DNA from: Elysia chlorotica
Lineage: Eukaryota; Mollusca; Gastropoda; Plakobranchidae
Reading direction: 5' to 3'
Length of the DNA: 64,000 nt
Assembly (NCBI GenBank): GCA_003991915.1
Contig: RQTK01000165.1
Span: forward strand, 296,931 to 360,930
The notes below the pieces were generated by a model that saw only the letters and a list, made by a program, of their open reading frames with translations, was not told the origin of the DNA and did no database searches. Made by a program: the position numbers and the translations under genes. The stretch's first letter is position 1; every line of letters begins with the position of its first letter. Below, in pieces: positions 22,838-39,100 of the stretch.

Positions 22838-25800
22838 TCAACTTATCATAGACTGTAGACATAGTATTAGTTTTCGGATTCCAAACAGGACATTGTGATC
22901 AACGCTGTCAGATGGGAAAGCATGAGCAAAGTCAATTAAATAAAGCCCTATTTCATCAGCATTTTTTTGGTCTACAAGAGAATCATCCAAGAGTGCGTAA
23001 TAATGTATCGTTACTGTTTGAAAGCTGATCAGATTTTCCACACAATGGAACATTGTCTGTTGCCAGTTTCTTTGTGTTTCCATTTAAAATACAGAAATTC
23101 TCAGATAAATGTTCCTCTCCATTTTCAGACTTGTCAAGACAAATGTTGTCAGGGCTGCCATTAAACTTAGGATATCCTTCATATGTGATCAGCAGTGAAC
23201 TGGCAATGAATGAAAACTTTGTCTGCATGCTGAACCACTGTTCCAACACCTTCAACTTGCCTAGTAAAGGTGGCAAAAGGTCTCTCCTGCTGTATTCTCC
23301 GTGTAAGCGAAAGAAGAGACTGAGACCTACAATGGAAATAAATAAATAAATAAAAAATGAAGCAACTCTGTTTTACAAGCAACTATTCTATAGCACTAGC
23401 AGTAATAAATGCTTATTTTTAGTTTTATATGATAAAAATTGCTAACACTTTAAATCAATGTTTACTAATCGAAATATTAGTACTAATCAGAGATGTGAGA
23501 ACTGCACCATAGTCTCTCAGCCTAAGAACTAATTAATTATCCCATCAGTGTATTATAGTCAACAATATTCCTTTTTTGTTATGCATAAAAACAGCAAATA
23601 ACAAAACTGGTCTTGAGTTAAAGTTTAAGTTAGTTTTAAAAAATATAGAGTAAGCGTTTTGGTTAATACTTTTGGTAGCCCGTGTATGGTCTATCCATAA
23701 AATAACTTGAAGGGCATTTACATTTTGTTTTATTAATCAAATTCATAATGTGGGAGACACTCAATATATTTTTTAAAACTAACTTAAACTTTAACTCAAG
23801 ACCAGTTTTGTTATTTGTTGTTTTTATGCATAACAAAAGAGGAATATTGTTGACCATGATACACTGATAAGATAATTAATTAGTTCTTAGGCTGAGAGAC
23901 TATGGTGCAGTTCTCACATCTCTGATTAGTACTAATATTTAGATTAGTAAACATTGATTTAAACTGTAGTGTTAGCAATTTTTATCATATAAAACTAAAT
24001 TAAAAAAAATGTTGCATCCTCTGCATAGGACATTTGAAGAATTTTCCAACAGCATAATGAAATTTAAAACGCAAGCCAGAATTACTTTAAAAAACTGCAG
24101 TTCCAAAATTGATATAATTTTTTTTTTATATTGATTCATGAATTTTCAGCTGAGCCAAAAATCTGATTGTTCACTGTGAAATCTTTACTAGCATCTTACC
24201 TAATACTAATATTATTCAATATTTACGAAAAATCATTTGTGACAAGTGTCTGATTCTTCACATTGCATTCCAATTTCCAGTTTTCAGTGCCATTAAAATG
24301 TTAGTAGTTACATTTTACTAGGAAAGTATACATTGGCATCAATTTCATTATCAGATTATGCAAACCCAATGTAATTATTAACATGAAACCAGACCAGATA
24401 CAGCCATGCTTCAGCTTTTATAGTACTCACCACCATGCCAGTTATCTGAAAACCGAGCTGTCTAGCTGGAGGAAACTTCTTCAGCTCTGACAATATCTTC
24501 TCTTGGGTGGCGCTACGATCATAAGTTATACGGCCCATCTTCAAGTCCATAACACAAGGTTTGTGATAGCCATGGATCACGTTGGAAAGCTTCAAGTAAG
24601 AGCCTTTACAGAAATGATAAGTAATGAAGAAAGTTTTAAAACATTTGACAAAAAAAGTAAAATTTGTTAAATAAGTTAACTCTATTTCATGTTAACTTCC
24701 ATTTTTAGTAAGAGTGGGTCAGTACAATGGCATTGATAGCTCCATTGAGGAAGAATATCTTGTAAAGAGAAAACAGTATATCACTATGAAAAGATTGTCC
24801 TGACTTTGATATTTTTTTTCCTTTCCTCCAAAAAGATTTCTCACATGTCATCACTAACTTGCATGCAACATAAAGAAGCAAGATATTTAAAGAACCAACA
24901 GCACTTTTTAAAATCAGAAATTTAAAGGCAAGAGCTATGAAAATCGTGAAACATAGTAATGGTACATAAAAATCTCAAGATGAGGTTTTATAATTATAGT
25001 GAGCGCATGAAATAATTTACCCCCATCTCTGTCAATTTTGCCTGCAAACTGGGGTAAAAATGGCTTTAGCATCTGTAGATCAGGATCAACAAGTGCCTGG
25101 TCAGAGACATACTGGTAGAAGTTAAGCTCCCGCTCTCCCCGCGGAGGTTTCTGCAAGGCCTTCAGGATAAAGCCATCTCCAAGGTCAATAACAGCTTATA
25201 TGTTGAAACAAGAGAACAAAATAATATTCAATTAAGGAAATATGAAATAAACTGGAGTTAACTGAGAAAGCAAGCATATTTTTTTTTATTTTTACTTCTT
25301 CAGATGAGTTTGGCATGCTGATGCCTTTTGTTTTATTTCCGTGTCTATTGCTTATGGCTAGAATTTCCATTGCTAGTAAAAAAAAAGTAGTGGAGATATT
25401 GGACAGCCTTGTCTAACACCTCTTTGAAGAGGAAATTCTCTCGACAAATATCCGCCATTTTTAACTAACACTGTTTTTTGGCTCAGAAGAATATTCATCC
25501 ATTTAATAAAGTTTGGGCAAAACTTAAAATGTTTTAGTCTTTGTATGAACTGAGACTTTATCAAAAGCTTTTTTGTAGTCTTATGCTAATACATATGTAC
25601 AATAATTGAATTTGCGTTTAATTTGTTTTCAATTTCTATTTTGTCTAAAAAACGGTATATTTTACAAAAATGAATATATCATGTTACTGTATGCGGTAAT
25701 CTGATTACTGTCGATAAAATAAATTTATACAAAACAGAATAGTTGTCACATTAAGAAGCTTCATAGATGACCAATAATTGCAAAAAACACCTAAATGCCT

Positions 25801-26261
25801 TAACAAAACTCTGAGCCAAAAAAAAAAAGAAACTCAAATGACTCCATGCATATTGCACAGATCATAAACTTTTCAGGAGACCTGTTTGTTTATGTACACA
25901 TTTTGAATGATATATATGGAAAATTTATTTATCATTTGGACTAGCCTTGATTTGTCTCATCAATATTCTTTTTCCCTCTTTTAATAATATTATGTAAAAG
26001 TTTGTTATTGTTAACTTATTTTAGTCATTTTAGAAAATCACACTGACAGTATAGGCCCAAGCATTAGATCTAGTAGTAATTAACTTAGAAAAGTTTACCA
26101 GGAATTTGATTTCCAGAGTGTCCTTGAGTAACCTTGTGACCGGAGGCCTGGATCTTCAAAGGCACACCAGCTGACTTGATTTCAGGGCTTCCCTCTCTCT
26201 CTTTCTCATTGCTGCAGTTGATGGCAGTCTTTCTCCCTTCAACCTCTGTAGCTTTGGACAT
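22838..26261 (-). CDS. IPMK: Inositol polyphosphate multikinase (incomplete model)
   Basis: Kinase that phosphorylates inositol phosphates (IP3/IP4) and, in animals, PIP2. Located exons: 26099-26261, 25021-25194, 24431-24603 and 22838-23326. They carry QASGHKVTQG; the LQKPPRGERELNFY block; the catalytic PCVMDLKMG (PxxxDxKxG) followed by ITYD and GFQITGM; and in the last exon GLSLFFRLHGEYSRRDLLPP, SSLLITYEG and LIDFAHAFPSD, the signatures that separate IPMK from IP6K and IP3K. Phases agree for the first three exons. The last starts in phase 1, so an exon of 3n+1 bases, covering the usual YGRSL-like segment, must lie in 23327-24430; I could not find it. The last exon needs a frame change near 22971-23015. 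Start: ATG at 26261, with an upstream in-frame stop. Identity is firm, gene integrity is not. Confidence 0.87.
22972..23014 (-). other. Putative 43-nt intron or frameshift site in the last IPMK exon
   Basis: The frame carrying SSLLITYEG runs to a TGA at 22983-22985. The frame carrying LIDFAHAFPSD is open from 23083 down. Removing 22972-23014 (GTAACG...TTGTAG) joins the two in frame. This would be a very short intron. A single-base indel, real or an assembly error, is the alternative. Confidence 0.4.
23417..24001. repeat. Large inverted repeat (hairpin) in an IPMK intron
   Basis: Left arm 23417-23647 is a near-perfect reverse complement of right arm 23764-24001 (about 95% by eye), around a spacer of about 115 bases. 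Landmarks such as AGAGATGTGAGAACTGCACC and AACTGGTCTTGAGTTAAAG appear in one arm and reversed in the other. No transposase frame is inside. It could be a foldback/MITE-like element or a local inverted duplication. Confidence 0.85.
25373..25600 (-). pseudogene. LINE reverse transcriptase fragment, degenerate
   Basis: Minus-strand frame with FIKWMNILLSQKTVLVKNGG then RGVRQGCPISPLLF, the conserved block preceding the RT catalytic loop of non-LTR retrotransposons. Upstream, a second frame gives DYKKAFD with a stop and a frameshift between them. Only about 75 codons remain and no intact element surrounds them. It lies in an IPMK intron in the same orientation as the gene. Confidence 0.8.
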
Positions 26262-26819
26262 AATTTTCCTGCAGCTGATGTTGATCAAAAGTCAAATTCT
26301 GCAGACACATTCTGATAGAAACCAAAATAATAAGAAACAATTTAATACAATTATTAAAATTTTTTTTCAGCAAATCTTATTTGTAATGAGTGCAATGGAA
26401 AATTATTTCACAATCTAAAAAAACTTATGAGTTACATTATAACTCTTTGAAGAAAATCATTCTATGCAACATCCCCAGCTCCCATTCGACGTCTTTTGGT
26501 TAAATTTTCATCTTTGTTAGATCTCACAGCTTGGATTAGTGGGAGATGGTTGTTAGTTGGATCAGTTATTAGTAATCCCCCTTGAGAGTGTCTATACACC
26601 CTACAAATAAGGTAAAAAAATCACTTTACAGATATTTTTGCACCACATATAGTGTTTTTATAAAATGAATGTTACTTTTTTTTTCTTCCAATATTTGAAT
26701 ATAATTTTTTTTGGTCAGGTAAATGAAGAAAGAAAACTAGTTTAATATTTCTAGGTCTCAAGGAAGATTACAATATAGCATTTGGTGTGAAATATAGCTT
26801 TTGCTCTGTTACTTTACTA

Positions 26820-27070
26820 AAACGACCAGCGAAAGGGGTGGGTTTGGGGTGAGCTAGATTTACAAAGTGTTGATAGAATAAAACGGCAGGCGAAAAGAAT
26901 GGGTTTGAGGTGGGCTAGATCTACAAAGTGCTGATGGTCAGATGGAATAAGAAGGGGGGGCGAAAGGAGTGGGTTTGGGGTGAGCTACATTTACAAAGTG
27001 TTGATGGAATAAGAAGAGGGGTGAAAGGGGTGGATTTGGGGAGAGCTATCTACAAAGTGCTAATGGGTTG
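26820..27070. repeat. G-rich ~60-70 bp minisatellite, four units
   Basis: Unit core GAAAGGGGTGGGTTTGGGG then TGAGCTA, ATTTACAAAGTG and TGATGGAATAAGA. Four diverged copies in tandem. An open plus-strand frame across it at 26928-27182 is a by-product of the repeat. Confidence 0.85.
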
Positions 27071-27689
27071 GGGGCAAGAAAAAAAGAAAGGAAAAACTGT
27101 CTTGTTCAGATGGCTACACACCTCTCCGTGCACATATTTAGTGCGACTCGAAGGGGCAAGTGACGATGAAGACTTTCAATAGGGTATAATAATAAAGGTA
27201 GGCCAATCACATTTATCACGTTCATTTCATAGTGGAAAGTTTAAATATCTGCAGTTAGCTGTCTATATTCTACTCCAGCCGTTGCACTGCACATTATTGC
27301 ATCGTGTTGCTGCAATCACACCAAACCTTTCCCCCACATTAATTATACCGAGCCCCTGTATTTTTTTTATAGTCCCCAAAAGAAAACCCTTTTAAGAATG
27401 AAAACTATCGGAGTTGGGTGGACTCATTGATAACCTACTCTAGCCTCCACATCGAGACGGAAGTCTGTTTCGTGTGCGCATTTGCGCACCGCCCGATGAT
27501 CCACCTCTCTCTCCCTCCTCTTGAGCTACGTTTTGAACCTAGGGATGGATCTAGCAGTAGTTGTCAAAGCAAACAATGTTATTAAAAAGTTGGTATCGAA
27601 TCCAAGCGGGAAAACGCCATGATTATAAATCCCATATTTTGATAATTTTCTTTTTTTAAATGAGATCTTGTGTAGAAAGCAACATGAGC

Positions 27690-27724
27690 TGAGTTTATAG
27701 GATATGGCGCTCTATAAATAAACT

Positions 27725-27783
<59 letters not shown>
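27690..27783 (+). repeat. Repeat tail GGCGCTCTATAAATAAA-(ATT)n
   Basis: A short GCGCTCTATAAATAA motif runs straight into an (ATT)n array. The same arrangement occurs at 40580-40667, suggesting the 3' end of a dispersed element. Confidence 0.7.
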
Positions 27784-27784
<1 letters not shown>

Positions 27785-27865
27785 GATCTAATCTAGATCT
27801 AGGGTCGAGATGGATCTCTTGTTTTAGGGCTAGATATACAACTAGATCTAGATCTAGCTTTTGAA
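27784..27865. promoter_or_regulatory. AGATCT/TCTAGATC cluster upstream of IPMK coding start
   Basis: Several overlapping TCTAGATC and AGATCTAG motifs in about 80 bases, just after the (ATT)n array. Function is unknown. Confidence 0.3.
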
Positions 27866-28441
27866 CTTAGGTCCTCAGTTTTCATACACGTATAGTTATT
27901 GAGGAGACAATTTGTGTAAGCCAAATCGAGACTTTAAATAAGGATCTTGCGATCGGAAAAGGGATTGTTATCATTCTTGTCACAGTTCATTCTTTAAAGA
28001 TCACTCTGTTGCCACCTGCCAGTAAACAAACGGTGTTTCACTTGTTTCAACATTTAACATAGAGTTTAGCAGTAGAAAATAAAGCCAAAACACTTCAAAA
28101 GATAGAGCAGGGCAAAAGGAACATAATGTACCTATAATTGTATCGGATCGGATCGGGATCACATGTACCTGTTCTGATACCTGTTCCGATGAGTGAGTGA
28201 ATTTGCTTCTATGGCACGTCAGCACGGTAACGGTTATATTGTGCTCATGATGTCCTTAGACACTTAATATATTATACTAGTAACAATGATGACTCCTTTA
28301 TCTCTCTGAATGGTAAAAGCATAAAAATTGTGCGTAAAAAGGTTGGTTAAAAGTAAAGGGTATGTACACTAGTTTAAAAGATCCATGTGTAGGATTATCA
28401 CAGTTAAATTTTATTATATACACCAATGTCCTTCAGGTACC

Positions 28442-28760
28442 TCAGTAGGCGCTGATGACTAACATAATATGCTCTCTAGTGGCTTGGAAGCCAGGTGCAT
28501 ATTTATTTCCAGGTTTAAAAAAAAACCGACAGTCAACCAGAATGTGACTAATGGATTGACAGTTGCAGGTTTGACACTGTGGAGGCTCTTCACCTCTCAT
28601 TAGAGAGGCGTGAGTAAGATGAGAATGTCCAAGTCGGACTCGACCGAGTACCACCTGGTCTCGTCGTTTAGTCTGAGAAATTCCTGCCCAGAGTGACCAA
28701 AATGTGGTTGGACAAAGTGCAATTTGTTGGTTTTCACATTGTTCCATCGCGCTTTCCGGT
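28442..28760 (-). pseudogene. 3' end of a non-LTR retrotransposon ORF2
   Basis: The minus-strand frame contains RRDQVVLGRVRLGHSHLTHA, then PPQCQTCNCQSISHILVDC. This is the post-RNase H zinc-knuckle-like tail (R.R.GH..LTH ... C..C ... HIL..C) typical of I/Jockey-type LINEs. The open frame extends to 28945 but loses resemblance. No RT or endonuclease lies upstream, so this is a truncated, dead copy. Confidence 0.8.
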
Positions 28761-29041
28761 TTTTTCTTATAAACGCATGGGGAGTGAGAGGGGTGACATA
28801 TGATTTTCAGTTTGTTGATATTTGCATGAAAAAAAAAAACATTTACATGTACATGCATATTTCTTTCTAGAAAATACAAATACATGTAGCGGGGTGGGTC
28901 GCGGATGGGGAGCAGACCTAACAGCTGAAGCTTAGACAATAACATTGCAATAATATTAAACGTAGGCCTAGTAACTGTAAGTCTTTAGCTATTGATTACA
29001 ATGTATTATGAATAATGTGCCTCAGCGGTAGACCTTGTCAG

Positions 29042-29060
29042 CGGGGGGGGGGGGGGGGGT
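29042..29060. repeat. Poly-G run
   Basis: About 19 consecutive G on the plus strand. Confidence 0.9.
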
Positions 29061-29574
29061 AGAAGTGATATGGTGCACCTGAGGCTCTGGTATTGCACAC
29101 TGATAAAGCAGAGTTCTTCACATACATTCCAACACCAACAGTTACAATCTTGGCTACATGATTACTGGTACAGGCACATAAGTACCGATCTTGGCTACAG
29201 GTACAGGTCAAACCTTGGTGCCTGAGGCCATCGGAACAAATCGGCCCAATGCTTAGCCTGGATGTGTTAGGCTATTGTAGTAGGAACAGGTCCAAGGTAT
29301 TGTCCCGATGGGCAAGTTCCGCTGAAGTATGTATCTGATGTACTCGTACTCGGTTACCAATATCTGCCCCGCGCTATAAAAACCGAAAAGTTGCGGATAA
29401 AACAGCGGGCTTATTAACTAATGCATATTTTTTTTTTTTTCAATTTCGTTGTGGATAAAATATAATGCTAAGTAAATGTCACTCTACCATTTGTTTAATT
29501 TGAGTTTGAAATCTTCCAAAATATCATCACAATTATAATTAACCTTTAAAGATGATTCACACGCGACGACTTAC

Positions 29575-29850
29575 CTGAGTTAAAACGCAAAACAGCATCT
29601 ACCCTCTTCGAACCACCGTTAGTTTGAAACTGACGTATCTGGAGTATTGCTGTCGTGACAAAGTAATCTATGTTCACTATGTTTCAGCAAGAATCATAAA
29701 ATTATATGAAAAAAAGACGTTCACTGGGATCCCAAAAACATTAACCGCAACATCATTGGCCGTGGTATCCTATTACAGCTCATCGAATGCATTGTCATCT
29801 CCAGCGAGACACTGTTATGTCTGATCGCCACCATAGTGCTCCCGTAGAAA
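29575..29850 (-). other. Candidate non-coding first exon of IPMK
   Basis: A perfect consensus donor, AACTCAG then GTAAGTCG, lies on the minus strand at 29575. The sequence upstream of it is richer in GC than its surroundings. The IPMK start ATG at 26261 is preceded by an acceptor (GCTGCAG) at about 26268, so an intron of about 3.3 kb in the 5' UTR would fit. The upstream end is a guess. Confidence 0.35.
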
Positions 29851-31054
29851 GGATCCCATGTAGATAGACAATCGATCTTCAGCCAGCGTCACTCTTAAAC
29901 TAAAAGGGATAAGCCTTGTGCAAAGATAGAGTATAGGTATAGGAATGAGTTTGTTTGCTCTTTGTTAGGCTATGGTCCATAGGATAGGAAGTTCGCTAAT
30001 TTTTTTTAGTTTGTGCTATGATCCACCTCCCCCCCCCCTTAAAAAGGAGCCTACAGTAAGTTACAGGTAGGATGCTATGGGTGTGAAGGAGGAGAGAGAT
30101 AAATTCAGAGGCCCAGAGAGAGCGCGCGAGAGATATCAAATATGACTGAAACAGTATCACGGTTTTTCAATTTCAGATTACAAGAATAATTCCAAATTTA
30201 ATTGAAATGTCAATGGCATCTGTTTCCTCTCTATTGACGCATTTGGCAATTAAAATTACGATGATAAACGGTATGGAATAAAAGATATAGAAAACATAGA
30301 GCTTCACATTAAAAATTTGTTATAAAGGTGAAGATTTCATTTTCAGTTTGTTGATAATATTTGCATTTAAAACATTTACATGTGTAATTGTTTTTAGAAA
30401 ATACAAATACAATAACAAAAAAGAAGAAGAAAAGAGTGTTTGGATAATTCGAATTAAATGGCTTACAGAGGATCCAATAATGTAAAAAATGTCAAGATTA
30501 TTGTATGACTCTTCTATCCTCCTATCTCCTTCAATGGTACATGATTGTATTAGGCTAACTGTTTTTTTGTTTTGTTTTGCCAGTTAGACGACTTCATGAT
30601 TTCAAGGGACATCAGTCATAATGTTTGAATCACAACAACATTGAGACACAGGGTTCAGAATCAGCTGCAGAATTTCACATCGCCTCCACAGTCCACACTT
30701 CACAGAGAGGAACGTTCTAAAGTCTAGACCAGACAGTCTGAATCTCTAATACTTTGATCGTCCACACACACATTTGTAACAGTTGACCAACATTTAATGA
30801 CTACATCAGATCTACACACATGGCGATTTGTATTTATATAACATTTTGGCCTGGAGTAAATGTAGATCTAGATCAATAGCGAAGGCCCACTGTGCGTCTT
30901 TAGACCCTATAAGTTGCAATCTGGTCCAGTGTTGAATTAGGCTATCAATCATCTGTAAGTTGGGATCTTTCACTCTCACAGTATGTATTAAATTGAAATT
31001 AGTCTAAATTCTAGGCGCACAATAGGTATGATGCCTGTTTTGTTCAGATAGGCC

Positions 31055-31200
31055 CCTATAGGCTAGATCTAAATTAGATCATCTCTGAAGATCTAGATCT
31101 AGCAGTGATCTAGCTAGATCTAGATCTAAATCTGATAAATATCAGGTTCAACAGAAATCTAAAATCTCGTCTACCAGTACCACTAGTACATCTAGATCTA
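31055..31200. promoter_or_regulatory. AGATCT/TCTAGATC cluster upstream of the carrier gene
   Basis: At least eight AGATCTAG/TCTAGATC-type motifs in about 145 bases, 370-520 bases before the carrier start codon. Further copies lie at about 30805 and 30863. Function is unknown. Confidence 0.35.
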
Positions 31201-31454
31201 GGCTACATTCCTATCTAAAGAGCGTCTACAGATACATGTCTGACATGTCAATTGGCAGAATGTAGAGCCCATTGCGGAAATAAATCTTACTATTAAGGTA
31301 TCTTTCCACACAATGGACATTGTATTCTAAGACTGAGTAGATGTAGTAGAGTTCTCTATAATGCTAGTAAGAGTAAGAACCTCTCCTCACAAAACAAGGA
31401 AAACAGGATCACTTAAATTGGATTTATAAATGTGATTGACTGTCTGCGAGTTGA

Positions 31455-35147
<3,693 letters not shown>

Positions 35148-35499
35148 CAGCTGAGTAAAGATTTATAGTGGCATCAATTATGTGATTATAATGTACATGC
35201 ATTTGAAAACTTTTTTTACCCTGCTAAGAACACATACCCCTGAGAATAAATGGATTTTTATTTGAAATTGATATTTTGATGATACACTCAAAGACATTTG
35301 TGTAATCAGATTTTAAATCCAACTATCGATTGCTGAGAGACTTTTTTTTTTCTTTGTGATAAAAATTAAAAAAAAAATTCCATAGCACATCAGTCATGTA
35401 AAAGCAACCTTTTTATTTTATATTTATAGGGAAAAGTTTGAAGAGAAATAATTTCTCAACAGGTAAACTATAAATTCATTTTTCATAGCATTTGAGACT

Positions 35500-35590
35500 G
35501 GCTCAAGTGTTAGAGTGTTAGAGCGCTGTCCACAATATAGCCTAAATAGTGCGTACATTTGACATTAAACCAACTCAACTCAACCCAAAG
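35500..35590 (+). repeat. SINE fragment, truncated
   Basis: A short copy with a deleted middle: GTTAGAGCGCTG joined to CCACAATATAGCCTAAATAG and a tail TTAAACCAACTCAACTC. Confidence 0.7.
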
Positions 35591-35917
35591 AAGACCTCAA
35601 TACATCAAGTAGAAAATAGGTTTCTTTTTTATTCTGTACATAAAGATTTGAAGATGTTGTAGATAGAGTTTGATGAATAAGCAACATGTTGCCCAACTAT
35701 GCCTTATCGATTTTGTGCAATTTTTGCTGTGATTTTGGGGCTGATGGTGAAAAAATAATTCTGTATAACTATATTATTTTTGTTAGTAAGGAAGGAAAAA
35801 AGATTAGAAGGTTTAAAATTGTTTCAGGGGTCAATCTTTACCTCACCTGCCCCTTTAAAAGGATGAACTGCAGCAACTCTAGTTTCACTTGCTAAACCTC
35901 TTTCTCCTAGACTGGAG

Positions 35918-36170
35918 GGGGGCACTGTGGCCCTGGGGTAGAACGTCAGCTTCCGACGCAAAAGGTCCGAATTCGAGCCTTGGCGATTGCGCTCCCTACT
36001 GGTTGGGTCGGTGTCAGTTTACTGTGATCGGCTGAGACAGGAGTCATGGTATCCTCGCCCTGTCTCGTGTGTGGCAGCACATAGAATTGTCAGACGTCAG
36101 TCTTGGGGCTCAAACACAATATAGCCTATATAGTGCTGATGTTGGATGTTAAACCAACTCAAGACAAGAA
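35918..36170 (+). repeat. Full-length tRNA-headed SINE
   Basis: Head GGGGCACTGTGGCCCTGGGG with TAGAACGTCAGCTTCCGACG and B-box-like TTCGAGCC, then body CTCCCTACTGGTTGGGTCGG, TGATCGGCTGAGACAGGAGT, GGCAGCACATAGAATTGTCA, CAATATAGCCTATATAGTGC and tail GATGTTAAACCAACTC. With 52343-52599 it defines the family: about 250 bases with a CAACTC tail. Confidence 0.85.
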
Positions 36171-39100
36171 CCTGGACTGGATGATTGTCTGTGTGTCAAA
36201 AGCTGAATTGTTCTGTTCTATTTCATCTTCTGGAATCCAAATGACTATCATCCTTTTAACCAATGCCATCAACAAATTATGAACTTGGGCAGCTGACAAT
36301 CTAACCATAATGTCTAAATTTAGCTTAGATTTAAAGGCTTTATGTATTAATATGGAAATGATTATAAAAGTAATAGTAGTCTGTTGAACCAACCTTATAA
36401 AAAATGGTGCTGCATAAGTGCATTTGTCAAGCTGCCAAGATTATAATTGGGAGTCTTTGACCTTTTCCCATTATTTACATGCTGTGCTTGTACTAACACC
36501 TCTATGTATATTGTATTGATCTGAAGACCATCCATTTCAAAATAATAAAATATCAAAGCTATTGGCTTTTAGAAATAATTATTCCATACAATAGTGAGCA
36601 TACAATGAGGCCTTGAATCATGTAATGTGGAAAGGTTAAAATCCCTTCACAGACAAATATTTTAATCCATCTGAACTCCGACTCAGGAAACATTGTTATG
36701 GACAGCTTATTTCATGGTAACTAAGAATAGTTTTAAGAGATTAATTTTTGTTTGTTCCCTGTAGCTTTGTTTACAGTTGTTGATTTGAAAAAAAATTTTT
36801 ATATTATGAATGTTGGGACCAGTTTTAACACATCAGGATGGAGGGATTAATTTCAAATTTAAATTGTTGCCTTGGTTTTGTTTTCTAATTTGATCATATT
36901 TTTTTTTATTGAGTCTGGAATGTCCAGTGTTCCATTTTAATGGCTTTCTAGTTTAAAAATCAAATTGAAAAAAAAAATGGGTTGGTGTGCAATTAAGAAA
37001 GTTGAGCCTTAAAAGTTATTCTTTATATTATGTGATAACTTGAGTGCTATTAAGGCTGTTATATTTCCTATTAAAATAATTTGGATATGAAATCAGTTTC
37101 TATTTGTTTGTAATTTATCACCATAAAATGGTTTTGCAGCAGCTTTAGAGTTGAGTATTGACAGCCTTGGACGTGTTGAGTATTAGCAAACTGAGCCATA
37201 TATAATATAACCCTATATATACTTACATTTACTATTCTCGTGTATCATGCATAAGCAATATTCGATTTTCAAATTTTCTGAGATTATAATGATAGATATG
37301 AAGGTGATTCATCAACGTACATATTTGTTTATTGTTTTGGATATATGTGCCATTTTTTCTTATGTCTTGCCTTGGTGTGCTTGTTTAAAATAGTTTTTTC
37401 TTAATCTGTGATTGTTTGTCCTTTATCCTTGTTATATAAACCTGTTCTTTAAGCCATATTACAAGTCAAACCAAATTTGATCTGATATTTTTCCAGATTA
37501 AACTATATGTTAGCAATCAGATGCTATCTGAAGTTGTATAGTTACATGTACATTGGATGTTTATCAGCAAGGGGGGGGGTAAAAACACCTTGGAACTCTA
37601 GTCTCTTGAGATTTCTCTTTCTCCTGTCCATGGCTCCTGGAGAAAAATGGTTTTTAACTATGTGTGTGTATCTAATTCTGTATAACTCTGACTAGGTACA
37701 TTTTTATACGGCTCAAGTTCCAAATTCTTAGTCAACAGGGATCGAATCAAGAAAATTTATAGATAGTCGCAAAATTCTTTCAACAGCTTATGTCTAGATC
37801 TAAGTTTAATGTTTTGTTGTTGTCAGTTGGATGCTGGTCTGGCATAACTAAGAAAGTTTAACACTAAAATTAATATAGTTTTCTTCATGAGACAACTCTT
37901 TGACACAGCATTCGAATTCAATGTCATCTTATAGTTCATTATTGCTCTTCTCCCTAATACAATGTATATTTGTGAGTTCTCAAGCCTTGTAAAACTTTTG
38001 GTCCAAATTGTTTTTGCTGTACAGAAGTTTGTAGTCATCGCTTCATTGTGAAAAACATTCCTTTTTGCAAAACAAAGTGTCATTTATAACACTTTATTTG
38101 AATTGCGAATTTAAACAACCTTCTCAAGTTACATACAATGTATAGTTATCACTCACGTTAATCTGTGTCAGGAAAAAAAACAACACAGAAAAGTCTACCA
38201 TTTACTGGTGCTTCATTGGGATAAACAGTTTTACAAAACTTTATGTTTGGAGACTATTGAATTAAATAGACGATGATCACAAATGATCTGATTTTTTTTC
38301 TTCTCTGCGAGCAGCTGTACACCTCATTCTTCAGGGCAATGAAATTATAACCTTAGTACAAGGCCAGCAACGATTAGATAAACAGAAACTCACTTGCTGA
38401 TATCTTCTAGACTTCAATGAATTAAAGTGCATAATTAATCTTCATTAGATCTTCTCTGTTGTTTTTAACTTACAAACACTTTTGTGTGAAATTGTAAGGA
38501 GAAATAACCATATGAAGTTAGACAATCTGTTCACACCCTTATGTTGATTGTGAAGAAATAATGTTTCTTTGTTGAAATAAAAGTGTCAGTTTTACCATGA
38601 TAAATATGTAGTTCTCGGATACAGCTGTTGATTTTGGATTTGTATTAAATTTGTATGCTTACCTTGATGTATTGAACATAATGTAAGGTCTAAGGTGAAT
38701 AGCAACATGTTTAATAGTATTGACTTTTACAAGAACTGTGTATTTTGCACACTTTATAGTTACACTGTGGCAACCCTGTCACCCAAGTTATACTCATACC
38801 TGGCATTTGCATATCCTCTAATAGCATGTTTGTTGTATGATGTTTGCAAATGAATTTGCCTTGATGACCAGAAATGTTCACAATATACTTTAAAATGAAT
38901 GATAATACAAGCACATGAAAACTCTGTAGAATTTGTGTGTAAATCACTTACTGTAATGTCATCTTTAGAGATCATTTGTCTTGACTTATGTTGATGAATT
39001 AGGCATCATTTTTTTTTCACCTGGAGGCAAACTTATGAAATACAATCTGTTCAAATCTCAGGCTTATATTTAAAAATATATTTCATTTATCTTTAACATA

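Noticed and set aside
23053..23349. 98-codon plus-strand frame
   Set aside because: Antisense shadow of the IPMK last exon, whose minus-strand translation carries the kinase motifs.
35918..36000. tRNA gene
   Set aside because: The head has A- and B-box-like words but no cloverleaf, and it continues into the SINE body. The same holds for 52343 and 62325.
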